A stretch of DNA of 64,000 bases from Symbiodinium natans (taxonomy: Eukaryota; Sar; Dinophyceae; Suessiales; Symbiodiniaceae), in the NCBI GenBank assembly GCA_905221605.1, contig CAJNDS010002555.1, positions 182,501-246,500 on the forward strand. The letters run 5' to 3'. Every line of letters begins with the position of its first letter. Position 1 is the stretch's first letter. Both the position numbers and the translations under genes were made by a program. The notes below the pieces were generated by a model that made no database searches, had not been told where the DNA came from, and saw only the letters and a program-made list of their open reading frames with translations. This document shows positions 1-12,298 of this stretch, piece by piece.

Positions 1-2
1 CA

Positions 3-110
3 AAAGACAAGCTTGCCGACCTCTGGGCGTTCTCGGAGCCGATCTGGACTGGCCACCTCAGCACGATGAATGGCTTCTGGGCTTACTTCTCCAAGCAGAC
101 TCTATACGAT
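3..110 (+). CDS. possible exon, hypothetical protein
   Basis: An open frame from the window edge encodes an aromatic-rich peptide (KDKLADLWAFSEPIW, then GFWAYFSKQTLYD). It could end at a GC donor after the Asp codon, or at the in-frame TGA at 126-128. It reads like real protein, but the family is not recognised and the upstream part lies outside the window. Confidence 0.4.
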
Positions 111-436
111 GCACCCAACACATCGTGAAACCTTAGGCAAACCCAAGGCCATGGCCGCGCGACGACAAAAGCAAATCAATGTGCATCCAAACAAGGGCAT
201 TAGGGTTTTTGGTTGGGAGTGCAGCCGTGCTGGGACCGGCAAAGGACTGGTTGACCCTCAGTCATGTTTGGGCTAGTGGTAAGAAACTGCCGGGGCAAGC
301 AGGCATCGCAAATCTGACAACCCTACGACTCCCTAAACCCTCTGAACCCCAGACCCTCTAAACCTTGAGCTTCCTCTTTGTCTGAAGCTTTTGAAGCCCT
401 TCCTGAAATGTGAGGCCCCCACGACGTCAGCTTTTC

Positions 437-682
437 ACCCGTCAACCCATCTCAAGCCATCTCAAGTCCTAAACTAAAGCGACTCGACGTGTCGGTTTTG
501 CGCGAAAACCGCCTTCCCATCACCAAACCCTGGGCCCTCGACCAAGGCCGCGACGTGTTCAGGCGGAAAACAGCGCAGGGGTGTGCAAAGATGCATACCC
601 TTTTCAGATCAACGGGGCTGCCCGTTTCACCCCACTTTTGGAAGATGTTAGGGAATTCCCATTAGCAACGCAGTTGACATAT
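437..682 (+). CDS. possible exon, hypothetical protein
   Basis: An 80-codon open frame without an initiator Met contains LKRLDVSVLRENRLPITKPW and then DQGRDVFRRKTAQGC, ending at TAG. The composition is plausible for protein, but there is no recognised domain and no clear acceptor. It could be chance. From about 685 to 1230 I see nothing interpretable. Confidence 0.25.
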
Positions 683-1234
683 CCAATTGGTTTCAAAGGC
701 CACTCGCAGATTTGCATCAGCTGAAATCCCTGAATTACAGAACCCTCCCTAAAAGCTTAATTTTGGGGAGCTATGTAACTTGTTGACCCTCAGCCCTCTC
801 TCTGCCTATCTCTGGCTGTGTGTGCTGTTTGGACTTGAGCCCTGGCGGTTCGGACGCGAAAGCTCACTGCCCCAGTGACTCAATGTGCAGACAAACATCT
901 TCGGGTCTCGGGCTTGGAGCATGCTCATCTCAAGCTTGTCTTCAAGCCCGACGCCCTGCACCCCTGTAAACCGAAGAAGCCCTGCTACCCAACAAATACA
1001 ATAACAACACGTTTTAGCTTTCGTGCTTCCATTGTTTTGGCAAATTACACGAGAACGACTCTCTTCCATCTAACAAGAGAAACCGAGGCCAAACCAACAG
1101 AACAACCACCGGAACCGGAAGCATAAGCCACCATGATAGGGCTCGCTGTCTTAGGCAAACTTCTTGCGCCAATGCTTGTATCGTGAGCCTTTCCAATTTC
1201 AGACAACGTGGTGCTCGGCTGTGTTTTTCGTGCG

Positions 1235-1375
1235 TTCCCTAAGCCCTAAACCCTAAACCCCAAACCCTAAACCCTGAACCGTAAACCCTAACCCCAAACC
1301 CTAAACCCTGAACCCTGAACCGTAAACCCTAAACCCCAAACCCGAAACCCTAAACCCTAAGCCCTAAACCCTTCA
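1235..1375 (+). repeat. telomere-like CCCTAAA tract
   Basis: Imperfect CCCTAAA heptamers with CCCTGAA, CCCCAAA and CCGTAAA variants. A TTTAGGG tract lies about 110 bp downstream, so the two blocks form an inverted pair. The 1620-2420 stretch after this pair holds no feature I can support. Confidence 0.95.
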
Positions 1376-1484
1376 AACAAACTGACATTTTGGGTAGGAA
1401 CCTTTCAGGAAATTGGGTCTTGAAACCCTATTCCCGAAGGCGCCTAAGAGGTCACACCCGTCTAAAGCTCCAGGAATCGCCTCG

Positions 1485-1620
1485 GTTTAGGGTTTAGGGT
1501 TTAGGGTTTAGGGTTAGGGTTTAGGGTTTAGGGGTTCGGGTTTAGGGTTTAGGGTTTAGGGTTTGGGTTTGGGTTTGGGTTTAGGGTCCAGGGTTTAGGT
1601 TTTAGGGTTTCGGGTTTTAG
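1485..1620 (+). repeat. telomere-like TTTAGGG tract
   Basis: Imperfect TTTAGGG heptamers with TTTGGGT and TTTCGGG variants, in opposite orientation to the tract at 1235-1375. The pair could form a stem with a loop of about 110 bp. Confidence 0.95.
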
Positions 1621-3665
1621 CGGATGCCAGCTCCTTCACGGAACATGATATTTAAGGCTTGCCAAGAAAGTGGACTTAAAATATATTCCATACTAATTTC
1701 TCCAAAAACCAAATTCTTGCGGACACACATCCCTAAAACTATGCAACGGTACAGTCATGCAATCCCTCAACCAGTCAAGACAAGACTTCCTAAGAGTCTA
1801 CAACGGAAAGAGCACATTTTACATGCCAATTCGCCAGATTAGTAAGTTCGTGCTCGCGTATTGCCACGCCGGGATAGCCGTCACTCAGGTCGTGTTTCTG
1901 CCTTCTCTTCCAACGTTACCTTGTTGACCTTTTTTGCCTCGGTGCTGTTGCTTAAAAGTGCGACAAAGCCTCTGCTGAGAAAGAGTATAGGCAGAAACGA
2001 TACTTGCATGCAGTGCGTCCACTCCTGCTGTGACGAAACGATCGCCCAATTGGAAACCTTGCACTTATCCCGATAGCGGAGAAGAGCAGAGCAGGAACCT
2101 TTCCTGGCAGCCGCCCCCAAACGTGGTTGACCCTCTCCTTCATCTGGCAGTCATGGAATTGGATGTTGAGTTACGTGCAGATCAGCAAATCAAGTGAGGC
2201 GATGAGATGCTGGTCTGTCATGCCTTCAGAAGACAGCTTCAGAAAATCTTGTGCATGCCGTGGAAAGATCATGATTAGACGCTACAGAATTGATGAGCAA
2301 GGAAGCACATGGTGACGAGTAGAATCGCTATAGTGCGAGACTGAAACAAAAGGTGCTCCTTATGTCTCAGATACTGGTACCCGTGGCAGCATCAGAACCA
2401 GCAACTGCAACTTCCGGGATGCTTAAAGAAGTGCAAGCTGAGGTGAATATTGGCTTGCCTTTCGGCTCAGCATCATCCGACTAGGTCGGTCAAGGCATTT
2501 ATTCCAGCTTGCCAGCCAGACAAGTGGATTTCTTGCGGGAGAAAATCTTCTGATCCCGATTCGCTCCACCCGAAGCCCTGAAGTTTCTGAAGGTTTTCGG
2601 TGTTTAGAATTTAAGTTTTTGGGGTCGCGTGCAGAGCCTTTCACTGGCCCTTTGTCAAGACACAGCTGTGGCCGGGTCCTGCTGCGCAGCCATGGTCGCA
2701 GTCCGGCACCAAGAAGTGCAGAATCCCACACCCAAAAGGCCGGGTTGTCAGCTGCAGATGAGGAAGCCCATGAGGCATGTGAGAGCAGAAACCCATGAGA
2801 TGTGCGAGAGCACAAACCCCAAACCCAAACCCCAAACCCCAAACCCCAAACCCCAAACTCCAAACCGCCAAAACCCAAAACCCGAAACCCTAATGCCGGC
2901 TTGTTCAAGTACTGAGGCCGATCCCATGCTTGAGCTGGTGCGCGCGTGGCCTGGGACCCTAGAAGGTTTATGACATCGCAAGGCAAGCAGATATGACGTC
3001 TTGCGGTTCATGTTTGGCCACTTCGTTGCTCTAGGCTCTCCAAGGCACAGCGAATGAGCCATGTTGGATGATAAGCTATGTAAGAGGCATCCGATGTAAC
3101 AAACACAGGTTTTTGGTTTGTGGCAGCGGTACATCGGTCGCAAGGTTGAAGTTGAAAAATTGCGCGGCCGGGAAATGTAGACAGGGAAAACTGAGCTACG
3201 GGCTTTAGTCGGGCCTAGGAACTGCAGTGCTGGGTCCTTTACCCCGTCAGAATGATTCAAAGTGTCTTTCTGAAGTTCCGAGACGGACGAAAAAAACTCA
3301 GGTTCGGAGATGCGGCGGTTTCCGGTGTGTGTGGAACTTGCCAGTAATGCACACCCCTGGACTTTTCCTCATAGCAGTGCTCCCTCTCCCCTCCCTCCCT
3401 GCCTCCTCTCCCTCCCTCCCCTGCGGAACACCATTGGTGTGCATCCGGTCCAGATACATGGAGGTGAGACGCGAAGTCGCATGTCGTGCAATGCTTTGCA
3501 GTCTGATTCGGCAAGCAAAAGTTATGGCAGTTGCAGTACGTGGCATTACCAAACGCTAGTCCACTAGCAGTTGTGGTCTCTTGTAAATCGACAGCAGCCA
3601 CAGCAACAACAGCTTCAACAACAGTAGCAAGAAAAGCAAAGGTCCGCTTTCTCTTGAATACAGAT

Positions 3666-3805
3666 CTCGTATAATTCGGTTCCTGTGGACCCCTTAAATT
3701 GGTATCCTTGCGTTTTTTGGGAAGCCTCCAAATATCTCGAATAATTCGGTTCCTGTGGACCCCTTAAATTGGTACCCTTGCGTGTTTTGGGAAGCCCCCA
3801 AATGG
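3666..3805 (+). repeat. 70-bp tandem direct duplication at the head of a dispersed element
   Basis: The segment beginning ATAATTCGGTTCCTGTGGAC at 3671 recurs at 3741, an offset of 70 bp with few mismatches. It continues into GGGGTACCC and GGGAATCCTACT motifs (to about 3885) that recur elsewhere in the window as a dispersed element family. About 3890-5740 otherwise has no supportable gene; the open frames there look like chance. Confidence 0.85.
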
Positions 3806-5744
3806 AGGTTTCCGAAATTAGGGGTACCCTATAGGGGTCCTGAAAATAAGGGAATCCTACTGTTTGGGGCCCTTATTTTCGTAGTCCCTAGATCAACCGG
3901 TTTGTCAGTCGACGTCGCACCGACAAGCTGGCAGAGATGGGTGACCGCCAGGTGGGAATGGGCATTTCGGGGCATGTCCGAAACAGTGGCACCCCCAATG
4001 TACCCCACTATCATCTCTTACTCAACATTTGGGGTAATTGGGTTCAATAGTTTGGGAGTTGACTCGGCCCTTGAGCCCCGCTCTACCGCTTGCTAAAGAC
4101 TGCTGCGGCTCTTCAGGTTTGAAGTTCATGCGAAAAGACACAGCAATCTAAATGCTGTTGTCGTTCAGTCAGGGCAGTGTGTACCAAATTGCCAAAACGC
4201 CTTTGAAGCATGGGAGGTGTTGAGCTCGGCTTTGATAAGCTGCCGGGAGTGCTCTCCTCTGGGTCGCTGCCTTTTCTCTGGCAAATTCTCTGGACAGGCC
4301 ATTCAGCGTCGCAATGCGATCATGGAGCTGCAGGCACGCATTCGATCGATGTTGTTTAGCCAGCTTCTAGTAGTCCTTCAAAGGCGGCAATGGATCACAC
4401 CAGCAGCTTGGCCTGCGGCTGAGTTTGGTTGCGACTGCCCACGGTGAGCTGCTGGCAAACCGCATGCCATGCAGGAGCAAAGCCTACCACAGCATGTGCG
4501 AGAATCCGAGGCTAGATGCACAGCCTGTGTGCAATTCTGGGAGAGTGTAGGATGCTCTATAGCTGACCTCCGGTCTCGATGGCCCAATTCAAGGCACGCC
4601 TGCGAAGTGCTCGCCGCTGCCGTGTGTTGGAGCAAATGGTCGCCCGGTTGATCCAACAGAGGTTTGTTGCTGTGCACGCCTTGCTGCCATATTGTTTTGT
4701 GACCACGTTTTCTGTTGGGCGGTGGGGTTGTCAGACGCAATGAGCCTCACAGCCACGTAAGGCCAAAGAAGAACTGCGAGCGCGAGCAAAGGAAGAGGAG
4801 GACCCTCGTCGCAGGGGAGGTTGAGAGTTTGAGGATTGTACAGGGTTGAGCAAGTTGTGATGAAGATTCTTGACGAATGGAAGTTCTAGGATTTTTTCCC
4901 AAGCGGCTTCCATCCACCCAACCCCACCATCCACTGAAGGAGCGGAAAAGAAAGGCCGGGCATCGCGAGCCGGGCCAACTTCTGATGCATTACCGGGCAT
5001 CTGTTTCCTGGGTCTTTTGCAATCCAGCGAAAGCAGAGCCGATGAGCAGAAACATATAGGCAGATGGTATCTTTCATGGAGCCTGTGCAGGCGATTCGCA
5101 AGAAAACGACGAAGGTTGATCTGCCATTTTTCAGGGCAAGTGTCAGATTGCTTGGCCGAGTGTGTTGAAGGATTGCGGACCCATGTCACTGCTTTGCCAG
5201 GCTGAGCTACCGCAGATGGTGTGGGAGCTCGAGGCATTGGGACCCATTGGAGCAGTAAGCAGTAGGCGGGTGTTCAGGCAGTGACGTTGTTGGAACACGC
5301 CGCTTCGCCAAAGCTGGCAACGCAATAGAACTTGGGCTTTGAGGTTTGCCGAAAACAGAGGCACCAGTACGGTGCTGAAAGCGAGTGTGTGCGCTGGCAT
5401 CCAAAACACCTAGGGAGCTTTCATGTCCACATACAAGGGTGCAAGCGACCCGTAGTTCAGACCTGCGGCGGCGCGTAGGGGTCGTTGACGGCGCGGGCGG
5501 CAAAGGAGAAGTACTGGCAGTTTTGACTCACGAGCTGTTGCGTGTGAAAGGGAATAGAACTAGGATAATCAAAGTAGGTATGATGTTCCCTGCGCAGTGT
5601 CCCAGTGTCTTCTCCACCAAGATAGCCCCAAGACATTCAAATGATTCGTGGCTGATGTGCAGGTCTCTTTGCACCTGGCCAATGCTCGCTGCTTGTCAGA
5701 ACTTGCGGGTGTTGACGGGACAAAGAGAGAGGCTGGGAGGGGAG

Positions 5745-5878
<134 letters not shown>

Positions 5879-6667
5879 AAGAGGTGTTTCCTTTCGGGGG
5901 ACATCTCCGCTGGGTAGTAGAAGAAGAAGAGATCAACTGCAGCAAAACAAAGCAAGAATGAGCTGGAGGCAGGCGCTGCTTGCCAACGCTGGGTTACAAA
6001 AAGAGAAACTCGAAGGAAGATGCGGTTGGTGAAGGACATAGTCGAAGAACATTTTTAAATTCTCCATGTGAGCGAAAGATCTAGTCACCCGAAAAACCCA
6101 AATCCCGAAATCCCCAAAAATCCCGAAAGCCCCGAACAGCCCAAACCCGAATTAAACACCCTAAACCCTAAAAGCCCAAAACCCTAAACACCCTAAACCC
6201 TAAAAACACTGGCATCTTTGGCTTGTCGTGGCCTGGTCCTTTTTGGAAGCCTCTGAGGTGTGAACTTCATGCAGAAAGAGCTCGACAAAGCCTGGGCGGA
6301 GGATTGGCCCCGTCAGCTTCTAGGGTTTTAGGGTTTAAGGTTTTAGGCTTAGGTTTTACTTTTCTTGTTGGAAGGTGTGTCACCGGATCCCTCCAAAGCA
6401 TTTTTTCACCCGAACTCCAACGTAACGGTCTCATTTTCTTTCGGGGGTGTTTTCAAGGCGGTTTGGGTGTCATAGCAACATACTGCCAGAAGGTTGGCGT
6501 CACAGCTAATGTCCAGTCTCTTGTAGCCTTCGTGCTAATGCCTTTCAGTACATGCTTGAGCAGAGGTGAGCAGTGCGGCAAGCTTTCTTGCTACCATTCG
6601 CTCACATGGGTAGTTCGCGTGATTGGACTGCGTGGCGTTCCCGCCGTGTTTCAACGATTTCCGGCCT

Positions 6668-6706
6668 TGTGGGGGTGGGGGTGGGGGTGGGGGTGGGGGT
6701 GGGGGG
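6668..6706 (+). repeat. (GGGGGT)n run, G-quadruplex-prone
   Basis: Consecutive GGGGGT units ending in a G7 run. The many G-runs with one-base loops are a strong G-quadruplex signature. It sits just upstream of the diverged repeat array at 6720-7480. Confidence 0.9.
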
Positions 6707-6719
6707 GAACCATGGAACT

Positions 6720-7480
6720 TACAGCTCTTTTGCCTCTTTGACAACACACGGGACAAGGATGGGACAAGACTTGAGTCGTCACAAGCGTTCATGTCTTTTC
6801 GACTTTTCGAACACGGTTGAAACACTGGTATGTACAACCCTTTCTCATACGGCACAGGGATGGATGTTTGATGTTTCCGGGACACGACGTGCAACCGCAA
6901 GCTTTCATGCCTTTTGTGCAGATACCCAACAGTTACAGGACTGGTATTTGCAGAGCTCGCCTCTTTGTAATCCTTGTACAACAGACTATGCAAGAATGTT
7001 TGACGATTTTGGAACAAGATGTGCAGTGATGTGCAGTCACAAGTTCTCATGCCTTTAGGTGTTCTCAGAGTTTTCCAGAGTCTCTAGCTGCTTCCAGTTT
7101 CCAATACAGAGAAAAAGTGAGTTTTTGCATGAACAGTCTTGGTGATACTACTAAGTAGTCCGTGAACCCCCCTCAAAACGCCTCATGTCATCCTCGAAAA
7201 TTGCTGCGCCTGCCAGCATTCCAGGCGCTCAACCTATCCCAAATGTCCTTCTCGTACCACTGGCGGGAATGCCGCGCGCACCATGTGGTTGGACCACGCG
7301 CCTCGCACGGCGCCTGGGTTTCCCGTTCTTTTCGGCTGGGGTGGGTGGGTGGGTGGAGGTGCTGTCACAAGCGTCCATGCCGTTGGCGAACATGCCCAGT
7401 GTTTCTGCTTCTTTGCGCAACACACTGCAGAATGTTTTTTGGTTTTGACGTTTCTGGAACAAGACATGGCAAGGTCCGTT
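6720..7480 (+). repeat. diverged repeat array, unit about 100-170 bp
   Basis: At least four related segments share the order: CTCTTTG(N)CAACA, then GATGTTTGA(C/T)GTTTC(T/C)GGAACAAGAC(A/G)TG, then CACAAG(C/T)(T/G)TTCATGCC. Copies start near 6725, 6850, 6960 and 7405. Spacing is irregular and identity is moderate, suggesting an old tandem array. I see no convincing coding frame shared by all copies. Confidence 0.6.
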
Positions 7481-7637
7481 GCGTTGCCGCAAATCTAGGA
7501 ATCTAAGCCCTTCACCTCCTGAAATGCCCCCAGACCCCTCGTGGATCCCACGATGAAGTTCCCAACATGAGAAACACGTAGGGTTTAGGGGTTACCGGAC
7601 TATTTCGGGACTCCATGCTCTGCTAGCCTATGCCAGT

Positions 7638-7790
7638 CACCTGCTCACGAAGCAACTTGTGCATGAAGGTAACGTTCTTGGAGCTGCCCCCAGGCCCTGT
7701 GAACGTTGCCCTGAACCCTGACTTATGAAGGTGAAGAAGATGAAGCTCAATGATGAGCAAGAGCCACAGACAAACCAGGTGCAACCTGGA
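7638..7790 (+). repeat. repeat monomer, copy 1, most diverged
   Basis: Begins CACCTGCTCACGAAGCA, passes through a TTCTTGGAGCTGCCCCCA motif and ends near ATGAAGGTGAAGAAGATGAAGC and CAAGAGCCACAGA. It matches the monomers inside the tandem duplication downstream. All copies can be read as a GFLELP-like peptide, so they may derive from a duplicated exon, but frames shift between copies. Confidence 0.6.
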
Positions 7791-7892
7791 CTATCATACC
7801 TTAGAGCGTCACAGCCCGTAAGCGCCCACTTCAAGTGCACGGTGTGGGGTTTAGGGATTTCGTACGAGCCCGCGGCGACTCCTGCAAACGCA

Positions 7893-8720
7893 TTCCCACC
7901 CTCTGTGTTGACTTCTGCTTTGCCTTCGGTGTGCTTGTTGTTTTGGGCTCCTGTTTAACATCTTGATGGCAGCTGTAGCCCTGTGTCATTGACGACAGTT
8001 GTAGTGTTGGTCATTTAGCCGTTTCCATTCCCATCAGTGCAAGAAGCTGAAATATGCACCGTTGCGGTAAATATTGTAGTTTCCACTCCTGCCACTGAGC
8101 CATTAAGCTACGGCTGCATCCTCCAGCATTTGTTGCGCAGGTGGCCAGCGGTGGGTGCTCGCTGCTCAAGGTGAGCAGTTTCCATGTCCGGGGGTTGCGT
8201 GTTGATGCCTCTGGCCCTATCCGAGCCACCGTCACCTGCGCACGAAGCAGCTCATGCATTAAAATAGGGTTCTTGGAGCTACCCCCCAAGCCCTTAGCCT
8301 TGCCCTATGAAGGTGAAGACGAAGCGCAGGTTAAAGGAGGATCAAGAGCCACAGAAGCCACAGGTTCGTCGACTTCTGCCTGGTCTTAGGTATGCTTGTT
8401 GTGTTGGGCCTCTTTCGCTTTCCTCTTCATGGTCATCATCACCTGCGTACGAAGCAGCTCATGGATGAACACAGGATTCCTAGAGCTACCCGAAGCCCTT
8501 ATCACCTTGCCCCGAATTTGGACCTATGAAGGTGAAGAAGGCGAAGCTCCACGTAAAGGAGGAGCAAGAGCCACGGAAAAACCAGGTGCCGCCAGAAAGA
8601 ACTAGTCCGTAGCCCCCTGAAAACGCATTCCTCTTTGTCGGTCTTGTTATTTCTGCTGGGCATCGGTCTGCTTCTGCTTGGTCTTCGGTGCGCTTGTCGT
8701 GTTGGACTGCTGTTTCACTT
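7893..8720 (+). repeat. 830-bp tandem duplication, left copy
   Basis: Starts near CTCTGTGTTGA(C/G)TTCTGC and is nearly identical to 8722-9600. The offset is 829 bp over most of its length and rises to 879 bp after an insertion of about 50 bp in the right copy. Each copy contains two monomers (near 8232 and 8438) about 207 bp apart, so the array is nested. Confidence 0.95.
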
Positions 8721-8721
8721 G

Positions 8722-9600
8722 CACTTACCCTCTGTGTTGAGTTCTGCTTTGCCTTCGGTATGCTTGTTGTTTTGGGCTCCTGTTTAACATCTTGATGGCA
8801 GCTGTAGCCCTGTGTCATTGACGACAGTTGTAGTGTTGGTCATTTAGTCGTTTCCATTCCCATCAGTGCAAGAAGCTGAAATATGCACCATTGCGGTAAA
8901 TATTGTAGTTTCCACTTCTGCCACCGAGCCATTAAGCTACGGCTGCATCCTCCAGCATTTGTTGCGCAGGTGGCCAGCGGTGGGTGCTCGCTGCTCAAGG
9001 TGAGCAGTTTCCATGTCCGGGGATTGCGTGTTGATGCCTCTGGGCCCTATCCGAGCCACCGTCACCTGCGCACGAAGCAGCTCATGCATTAAAATAGGGT
9101 TCTTGGAGCTACCCCCCAAGCCCTTAGCCTTGCCCTATGAAGGTGAAGACGAAGCGCAGGTTAAAGGAGGATCAAGAGCCACAGAAGCCACAGGTTCGTC
9201 GACTTCTGCCTGGTCTTAGGTATGCTTGTTGTGTTGGGCCTCTTTCGCTTTCCTCTTCATGGTCATCATCACCTGCGTACGAAGCAGCTCATGGATGAAC
9301 ACAGGATTCCTAGAGCTACCCGAAGCCCTTATCACCTTGCCCCAAATTTGGACCTATGAAGGTGGAGAAGGCGAAGCTCCACGTAAAGGAGGAGCAAGAG
9401 CCACGGAAAAACCAGGTGCGACCTGGACTCTCATACCCCTAGTGCATCAGCGCCAGGATTCCAGAATGATCAGAAAAAACTAGTCCGTAGCCCCCCTGAA
9501 AACGCATTCCTCTTTGTCGGTCTTGCTATTTCTGCTGGGCATCGGTCTGCTTCTGCTTGGTCTTCGGTGCGCTTGTCGTGTTGGACTGCTGTTTCACTTG
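8722..9600 (+). repeat. 830-bp tandem duplication, right copy
   Basis: Near-identical to the left copy, with scattered single-base differences and one extra segment of about 50 bp near 9417-9472. That segment (CTGGACTCTCATACCCCTAG) resembles the sequence after copy 1 (CTGGACTATCATACCTTAGA at 7786), so it looks ancestral and lost from the left copy. Confidence 0.95.
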
Positions 9601-9611
9601 CACTTGCAATG

Positions 9612-9630
9612 ACGACGGTTCAACCGTCGT
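9612..9630. other. perfect 9-bp inverted repeat with 1-nt spacer
   Basis: ACGACGGTT, C, AACCGTCGT. It lies just past the end of the right 830-bp copy, where the left junctions have the related but imperfect GACGACAGTTGTAG. It may mark a rearrangement junction. No function is inferred. From about 9660 to 11730 there is an AT-rich stretch with ATT/ATC runs (10310-10620) and no supportable gene. Confidence 0.7.
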
Positions 9631-11736
9631 AGCGTTTGGTTCAGCGCCATTCTGAGATTCTGTAGCTTCCATTGCCATTAGCGCTGGCAGATGAAATGTG
9701 TACCATTATGGTATATAGCTTGTAGTTTCCACTTTCTGCCAGCTAGTGGTCTGAGCAGGTTACCGTCGGTTGGCGCCCCGACTTCAGTCCCTAAACTGTA
9801 AATCGCCGCCAAGCGGACTGTGGCTGTTGCCCTTGTTTCCGGTGTGTGTGTGTGTGGCAGGATAGAGTTCCACCCTTTAAAAACAGCTCGGGCATCAGGA
9901 GGCTTGCTTGTTAAACGAAGGGGTCGGGAGGGGAGGGCAGGGTGTTGCTGCAAAAGGGCAAAGGATTACGTGCAGATTCTCGCAACCTGGAAACATGTGA
10001 TCATGAAAGAGCAAAGGAGGCAACCTTACCCGCAAACCCCAAATGAATTCCACAGATACCTAAACCCTGGGATGCCAATTTGACACGCCACGACTACGGG
10101 TCCTTTTCTCGTAAGTACTACGATTTATTAGCATGTGTGCAGGCGGATCCCAATACTTATTTCTGCACAAGTAGCCTGAACTGCAACGCTAAGCCCTAAG
10201 CCCCTAGATGCAAGCCGTGAATTTTACAATGCTTGTGTGTTCTGCCTGGAGGCACGTGTGACAAGCGGCCTCAACGACGGTTCGAACCTCTGGTCCATAT
10301 TTCCACATCGAGGATTATTATTATCATCATTATTATTAAAAAATATGGCTATTCTGATCATAGATTTGGGGGGTTCTTAATCAACTCGTAGCCGAGCGGC
10401 TTATAGTAGCTTGGTAGTGCTTGGTTCGAGGCAGGTTTGAACTTGAGTTCAGCCTTTGTGCCTTGCAATGGCCAGATGCAGCGAACAATAGCAGTGATGA
10501 TGATTGTTATCTATTATAATTATGATGAGTATTAAATTTCGAACTCTGATTGTTGTTTTTTAAATACTTTTTTTTATGATTCTCATTATTATCATTGCCA
10601 AATACTGATTATCGCAAAAAGAATCTAGCACAGAAGCAGCTACTCATCCAGTGCCAAATCCCAAAGCAAGTGGAAACGGTGTTGTTCAGAGTTTGGGGTT
10701 GAGGGATGATGTGTTGTTGTCATGATTTCCGGCAGATTGTTATGAAATCTCTTGTATCTTCTTATTGTGAATAGATGAATATTACGATTCTTATGAGTCT
10801 TGTTGCCATTTGAGTGCTGTTACTCATGTTGCTATGCTTAGGCTGCTTTGGGTAGGATTTTGCAAGGCCTTTCCTGGGCGACCTGCGCGATGTGGCTTGG
10901 CTTTGGATACACTAGCTGCATGATGTCAATGTGGGAATCGGAGATGGTTTCTTCTGCGAGAGGCGGGTCTTGGAGGGGGGGTCAGCATATATTTACACAA
11001 GTTGCTGCCGTTCCCAGCATGTGAGATTGCTATCGCGCGATCAAGATCCTAAGAGCTCAGGTTGGGCGACGAAAGAGTTTGAAGGCTGCGAAATAATAGG
11101 GTTGCCGCTGCAAATGAAACCTTGGCAGTTTTTTTTACGCGAGGCTCTTGGGCCCTAAGCTGTAGCCGACACCTTCAATCTATGCCCAGGCAGGGTTGGC
11201 GAGAAGTGATGGAGGACTCCCACGTCGCACTGCCTGCCGGCTCACAACAAAGTCTAAGGGGTTCAGGGGCGCGGACATGGACACGGGCTTTGGATATTTG
11301 AGAAGCATGGGGCTGTGCGGCTGTATGGGATGTCGGCTTCGATGCAAGGGCTGTGAAGCCTGTATTTGAAATTGCTTGACAGCAGGATTTGTAGTGGACT
11401 ACATCTGCACTTGTCCGGTTATCGGCTGCACAACCCGATTCCCTGTTCATTTACACAATCGATCCACCAAAGAGACAGACGAAGGCCTACAGTGCTGCCG
11501 GCAGGATGCGACGGCGAAGCGCCTTCCCCAATGTTTTGCACGGATCCATGCGATACCTGCTGCCTCATGTTGAAGAAGCCTGTCTGGTCGTGCAGCAATG
11601 GCTTGCAAATAAGTGCATTAGAATCAGGCACAAAGATTTCCATAGAATCAGGGGTCGAGTGAAGGATTCCCGACTTTCTGCACTATGCTGTTGCGTGGGA
11701 ACTGGAAAGGGAGAGGGAAGCTGCTGCGTTGTAGCC

Positions 11737-11800
11737 TAACCCTAAACCCTAAACCTTAAACCCTAAACCCTAAACCCTAAACCCTAAACCCTCAACCCTA
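11737..11800 (+). repeat. telomere-like CCCTAAA tract upstream of PP2C exon 1
   Basis: About nine CCCTAAA heptamers end 13 bp before the acceptor of the first recognised PP2C exon, in the intron 3'-end position seen throughout the window. Confidence 0.95.
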
Positions 11801-11813
11801 GACCTCGAGGCAG

Positions 11814-11866
11814 GATGGGGTCGCATCGCTTTGTTCGGCGTGCTGGATGGGCACGGCGGAGCGGAG
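11814..11866 (+). CDS. PP2C-family phosphatase, exon with DGHGG motif
   Basis: After acceptor GGCAG the frame reads WGRIALFGVLDGHGGAE. FGV(L/Y)DGHGG is the PP2C/PPM signature, and its Asp binds the catalytic Mn/Mg pair. PP2C enzymes are metal-dependent Ser/Thr phosphatases, usually monomeric. The exon ends at a GC donor (GAG, then GCGGGC), and joining to 12079 continues the family motif. The earlier exon or exons with the initiator and the first acidic motif were not found upstream. The minus-strand open frame over this exon is a shadow. Confidence 0.88.
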
Positions 11867-12078
11867 GCGGGCAGGGTTCAGCTGCGATACTCTGCTGGGG
11901 CTTGCATGAGTTTTTTGGAGGCCCTGGGTTCGCGAGCTTTCGGAAGTAAACTTCGAATCGTTCTCTGCAAGGCCTTCTGCAAGACATTTTTCATGTAGCA
12001 TCACGTGGCACGCATCAACGTCGGACAGCCTCGAGTCTCCACCGTACTGCCTTCCCGAAGCCCCCATTCCCGTCGGAG

Positions 12079-12111
12079 GTGGCCAGATTCTGCAGCCGGC
12101 ATCTTCCGCAG
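12079..12111 (+). CDS. PP2C-family phosphatase, 33-bp exon
   Basis: Encodes VARFCSRHLPQ between acceptor GGAG and a GA donor (CCGCAG, then GAAGCA). Joined in phase 0 to the DGHGG exon it gives the usual helix after DGHGG in PP2C proteins. Only 11 codons long, but both junctions are in phase and the motif order is right. Confidence 0.82.
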
Positions 12112-12298
12112 GAAGCAGTCTCCCTGTATCACTTCTGCTTTTCGCTTCGCTTCCACTTAAATTTCCTCCCACAAGGGGAATCCGGAATCAATGCAGGCTT
12201 CAGGTGCTCAGGGGTTCTGAAGTTTACAGACGTCGTGCTTCAGGGGTTTCGGGTTTGAGGTCGCATGGCAAGCTGTGTGGACTGTGACCTGCGATTGC

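Noticed and set aside
10310-10620. AT-rich island as a possible origin or matrix attachment region
   Set aside because: Only ATT/ATC simple repeats are visible. No motif supports a specific function.
11798-12172. A 124-codon minus-strand frame starting MGGNLSGSEAKS, which could suggest an N-myristoylated protein
   Set aside because: It is antisense to the DGHGG and VARFCSRHLP exons of the PP2C gene, whose motifs and splice phases are far stronger evidence.
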